A stretch of 7,952 bases of DNA, taken from contig JALSTE010000684.1 in the NCBI GenBank assembly GCA_026983855.1, forward strand, positions 1 to 7,952, read 5' to 3'. The DNA is from Acidimicrobiia bacterium (GTDB lineage: Bacteria; Actinomycetota; Acidimicrobiia; Acidimicrobiales; Poriferisodalaceae). Shown piece after piece: positions 5,523 to 7,952 of the stretch. The position numbers and the translations under genes are program-made. The notes beneath the pieces were generated by a model that worked only from the letters and a program-made list of their open reading frames with translations, did no database searches and was not told where the DNA came from. How positions within the stretch are numbered: position 1 is the stretch's first letter; every line of letters starts with the position of its first letter.

Positions 5523-7832
5523 TCAGCGGTACTCGGGGAGACCGGGGAAGGTGACCACCGGTCCGCTGGTGAAGGTGTCCAGATCGGTGGCCATGACGCC
5601 CTTGCCCGAGACGGTGATGAGCGAGTCACCCACGACGAGGCTCCGCCTGATCTGGGCCTGCCAGTCGTAGTCGTACCACTGGTAGCAGTCACCGCCGTCG
5701 GGAACCGGGGCCACCGAACCCCCCGAGACGGTCGTCTCGTCACCGGCGTCAGGGGCCGGAGCGGGCTGTTCCTCCGCCGGCACCGTCTCCCCCCCGGGAA
5801 GGGGTTGCGCGCCCCCGCCCGCTCCCCCCTCGGGTTCGACCGGGAGGATTCCGTCGCACTCGCTGTACAGGATCGGGCCACTCTGCTGGGTTATGGCCGC
5901 TCTCTCGACCAACTGGCCGTCGACGATCTGCAGCACCTCGGCCCCGAGGAAGGAATCGGGGAGGGGAACCTCGTCCTCGGGCCCGAACTCCACACCGGAG
6001 TCGCCGAATCGGCTGACCGGCAGGACGATGAGGTTCCGGGGCTCCCAGTAGAGGAAGGCCCGGGGATCGAACTCGACCTCGGAGGATCCACCGGGGATGG
6101 TCCACGTCGACACCCTCACCGGATTCGCCCGGTCGCTGATGTCGAACAGCGACACCTGGGTTCCCAGGGTCCGGCCCTCGTCGGTGGCGTCCTGGCCCAC
6201 CCCCAGCAGCAGGTTCTCCCCCACGGGATGCAGGTACGCCGAGAAGCCCTTGATCTTCAGCTCCCCCGCCACCCGGGGGGCCCGGGGATCGCCCAGGTCG
6301 ATCAGGTAGAGGGGATCGGTCTGCCGGAAGGTCACCACCGCGGCCACGTCGCCCAGGAAGCGAACGGCGAAGATCCGTTCCCCCCTGCCCAGGTCACCGA
6401 CCGAACCGACCACGTCGAGCGACCGGCCGTTCCGTTCCAGGACCCACAGGGTGCTGGAGCTCTCCCGCTGGGGCTGGTCCTCCCACCAGAACGCCTCCTT
6501 GGTGGTGGCCACCCGCAGCCGGCCGTCCAGTTCCGACATCGAGTACTGGTTCAGCACGGTCCCCTCCACCGTTCCGCTGGCCAGGTAGGTGCTGGAGCGG
6601 GGATCGCTGATGTCGAAGCGGTGGATGGCCGTGGAGAGTGGCTCCACATCGGGGGTGCGGCCCTGGGCCACCTCCTGTTCCACCGACTGCCAGTCCACCC
6701 AGCGGGTGGTGGCCACGTAGAGGCTCCCGGTCCCGGCGTAGACGGTCTCACCGTCGGCCAGGACCCCGGTGCCCTGGGTGGAGGCCAGGCCCTCGCCCCC
6801 CAGGTCGAAGGTGACCACGCTGAGCAGGTTCAGACCCGAGAACTCCTCGGGGTGATAAGCGTTCTCACAGGCGACCAGGTCCCCCTCCGCGATCTGCCGA
6901 CCCCCGGCATCCTGGAGGATGAAGAACGGCAACCAGTTGTCGGCGGTGGAGTTGCGGATCACGTTGCGATTGAACTCCAGGGCGTCATTCTCCCCCCTCA
7001 GACCTCCCGAGGGGGTCGTGAACTGCAGTCCGGTCGGGGGTGACTGAACCACCACCCTCACCACCCCGTCGATCATGCGGGAGCTCAACACCGAACCGTC
7101 CAGCAGCAGACGGCGGCTGACCGACATCGAGTTCCCGCTCAGGTCGATCTCGGTCAGGACGCTCACCGGGCTGTATCCGTACCCGGGAACGACCCCGTCC
7201 ACGAGGGACACCCGGTCGGGGGCCACGTCGTAGAGACCGGCCTGGGCCATCAGCACCACCCGGTCCCCGTTCATCAGCATGTCCGACACCCAGGCGCCGT
7301 CGGCCACCTCCAGGGAGTCGACCAGGACCGGGTCGGTGCCGGTCACGTCGAAGAGGTTCAGGGTGTCACCCGACAGCACCAGCAACCGGCTCCCGTCGGT
7401 CTTGACGATGTCGGGTTCGTCGACCCCCTCCTCCTGGACGTTGGTGGTGCTGTAGTCCACCCCCGGCTCGAGGGAGCCGGAGGCCGCGTCACCCCCCGCC
7501 GCCGTGGTGGCCGGGGTCCCCAGCCGTGCATCCTGCTCGCCGGTGGGTTCGGAGGTCTGCGCCTCCTCCAGTATCGCCGGTCCCCCGTAGTAGCCCGAGC
7601 CGGGCAGACCCCAGGGACCCACGATCTCCAGGGCCTGTTCCTTCACGTAGGACAGGTACGACTCGCAGGCGTCGAAGCGGGTCAGGGCCGCGGCCAGGGT
7701 CACGTCCCCCAGGTCGGTGGTGGATGGGTTCGTGACCTGAGATCCACCCTCGGAGCCGCCACCGGCGCCACCGCTGCAGGCGGCGGCGAACATGGCCAGG
7801 GACAGGCCCAGGATCAGAATTCTGCGTTTCAT
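5523..7832 (-). CDS. Secreted beta-propeller lipoprotein
   Basis: This 769-aa protein matches the beta-propeller family PF09826 (COG4880), secreted proteins of actinobacteria and archaea distantly related to WD40 propellers; their function is unknown. The N-terminus MKRRILILGLSLAMFAAAC is a lipoprotein signal with lipidation at C19 (AAAC, a slightly weak lipobox), then a Gly/Ser linker. The family hallmark STTNVQEEGVDEPDIVKTDG is at 128-147. Blade-like repeats follow, with recurring LFDV/RFDISDPR/LIDLGDPR/LFDISDRANP units at about 160, 405, 510 and 562, and a conserved TADNWLPFFIL at 296-306. The C-terminal part has a Gly/Pro/Glu-rich, Cys-flanked loop (C659 to C716) and then the closing RRSLVVGDSLITVSG segment (729-743). 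C56, C322, C659 and C716 could form disulfides outside the cell. I chose the ATG at 7832 because it starts the signal peptide and has GAGGA 5 nt upstream; the frame stays open to a TTG at 7934, but that would bury the signal. No -10 motif is evident upstream. Confidence 0.93.
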   Translation of the reverse strand: MKRRILILGLSLAMFAAACSGGAGGGSEGGSQVTNPSTTDLGDVTLAAALTRFDACESYLSYVKEQALEIVGPWGLPGSGYYGGPAILEEAQTSEPTGEQDARLGTPATTAAGGDAASGSLEPGVDYSTTNVQEEGVDEPDIVKTDGSRLLVLSGDTLNLFDVTGTDPVLVDSLEVADGAWVSDMLMNGDRVVLMAQAGLYDVAPDRVSLVDGVVPGYGYSPVSVLTEIDLSGNSMSVSRRLLLDGSVLSSRMIDGVVRVVVQSPPTGLQFTTPSGGLRGENDALEFNRNVIRNSTADNWLPFFILQDAGGRQIAEGDLVACENAYHPEEFSGLNLLSVVTFDLGGEGLASTQGTGVLADGETVYAGTGSLYVATTRWVDWQSVEQEVAQGRTPDVEPLSTAIHRFDISDPRSSTYLASGTVEGTVLNQYSMSELDGRLRVATTKEAFWWEDQPQRESSSTLWVLERNGRSLDVVGSVGDLGRGERIFAVRFLGDVAAVVTFRQTDPLYLIDLGDPRAPRVAGELKIKGFSAYLHPVGENLLLGVGQDATDEGRTLGTQVSLFDISDRANPVRVSTWTIPGGSSEVEFDPRAFLYWEPRNLIVLPVSRFGDSGVEFGPEDEVPLPDSFLGAEVLQIVDGQLVERAAITQQSGPILYSECDGILPVEPEGGAGGGAQPLPGGETVPAEEQPAPAPDAGDETTVSGGSVAPVPDGGDCYQWYDYDWQAQIRRSLVVGDSLITVSGKGVMATDLDTFTSGPVVTFPGLPEYR

Positions 7833-7837
7833 GACCG

Positions 7838-7842
7838 TCCTC
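7838..7842 (-). promoter_or_regulatory. Shine-Dalgarno fixing the lipoprotein start
   Basis: GAGGA lies 5 nt before the ATG at 7832. Together with the signal peptide that begins there, it rules against the 34-residue in-frame upstream extension. Confidence 0.65.
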
Positions 7843-7895
7843 GATCTCTTCGCGGGGATCCGTACACCTGCTGTGACGATCGGCGGCACCGGCCC

Positions 7896-7910
7896 GGTTC
7901 CCCGGAAACC
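7896..7910. other. Small inverted repeat upstream of the lipoprotein gene
   Basis: GGTTCC (7896-7901), CC, then GGAA-a-CC (7904-7910) forms a near-symmetric element about 65 bp upstream of the lipoprotein ATG. Its 2-nt centre is too tight for an RNA hairpin, so it would fit a protein-binding site better. The region 7833-7952 otherwise holds no convincing gene or -10 motif. Confidence 0.2.
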
Positions 7911-7952
7911 CGGATCAGTCACTCCCCGGGCCAACCCCGATCGACGATGTCG

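Noticed and set aside
5295..7043. Long 582-codon plus-strand open frame opposite the lipoprotein and oxidoreductase genes.
   Set aside because: It is antisense to well-supported genes, composed of His/Gly/Pro/Arg-rich sequence with no recognisable domain, and spans two genes and a palindrome; it is a G+C-bias shadow.
7919..7951. Possible C-terminal tail of an upstream minus-strand gene (DIVDRGWPGE then TGA at 7921-7919).
   Set aside because: Only ten codons are visible, and the other minus-strand frames are also open over this short stretch with similar G/C third positions, so coding cannot be distinguished from chance.
7873..7952. Plus-strand open frame from a GTG at 7873 to the right edge, divergent from the lipoprotein gene.
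   Set aside because: It has no ribosome site or -10 at a proper distance, and the translated residues (Pro, Arg and Gly-rich) look like a random G+C-rich frame.

Overview
The window is G+C-rich throughout, with strongly G/C-biased third codon positions. It looks like ordinary chromosomal DNA from a high-G+C bacterium, most likely an actinobacterium. This inference rests on the PAC2-family protein with its typical actinobacterial C-terminus, a likely F420-dependent luciferase-like oxidoreductase, a secreted beta-propeller lipoprotein, and TANNNT -10 motifs sitting 6-7 nt upstream of start codons (leaderless starts). I see no phage, insertion sequence, CRISPR, tRNA or rRNA. A finer taxonomic assignment is not safe from sequence reading alone.

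Layout. Bases 1-128 hold the N-terminus of a minus-strand gene of unknown function that runs off the left edge. A 157-bp divergent intergenic region (129-285) separates it from aroC (chorismate synthase, plus strand, 286-1371). aroC converges, across only 11 bp, on a minus-strand block that reads from right to left: a beta-propeller lipoprotein (7832-5523), a strong 28-bp perfect palindrome (5466-5493), a luciferase-like flavin-dependent oxidoreductase (5438-4512), a fused TrpE-TrpG anthranilate synthase (4471 or 4525 to 2249) and a PAC2-family protein (2249-1383). The last three are tightly packed: trpEG and the PAC2 gene share a TGATG stop/start, and trpEG starts within or just after the end of the oxidoreductase gene. 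They probably form one transcription unit. The last about 120 bp (7833-7952) is upstream sequence for the lipoprotein gene with no convincing gene.

Biology. AroC makes chorismate, the branch point of aromatic biosynthesis. The fused TrpEG uses chorismate and glutamine to make anthranilate, the first step to tryptophan. The two enzymes are therefore consecutive at the chorismate node but lie on opposite strands and are presumably transcribed separately. The roles of the oxidoreductase and PAC2 protein beside trpEG are unknown. The most notable points are that both chorismate enzymes resemble sub-types I associate with proteobacteria (E. coli-type AroC, Rhizobium-type fused TrpEG) rather than the mycobacterial forms; that the divergent pair at the left looks leaderless while the minus-strand block shows Shine-Dalgarno or coupled starts; and that a perfect internal Shine-Dalgarno lies in a hairpin inside trpEG. 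I found no convincing evidence for a wholly new biological system here.
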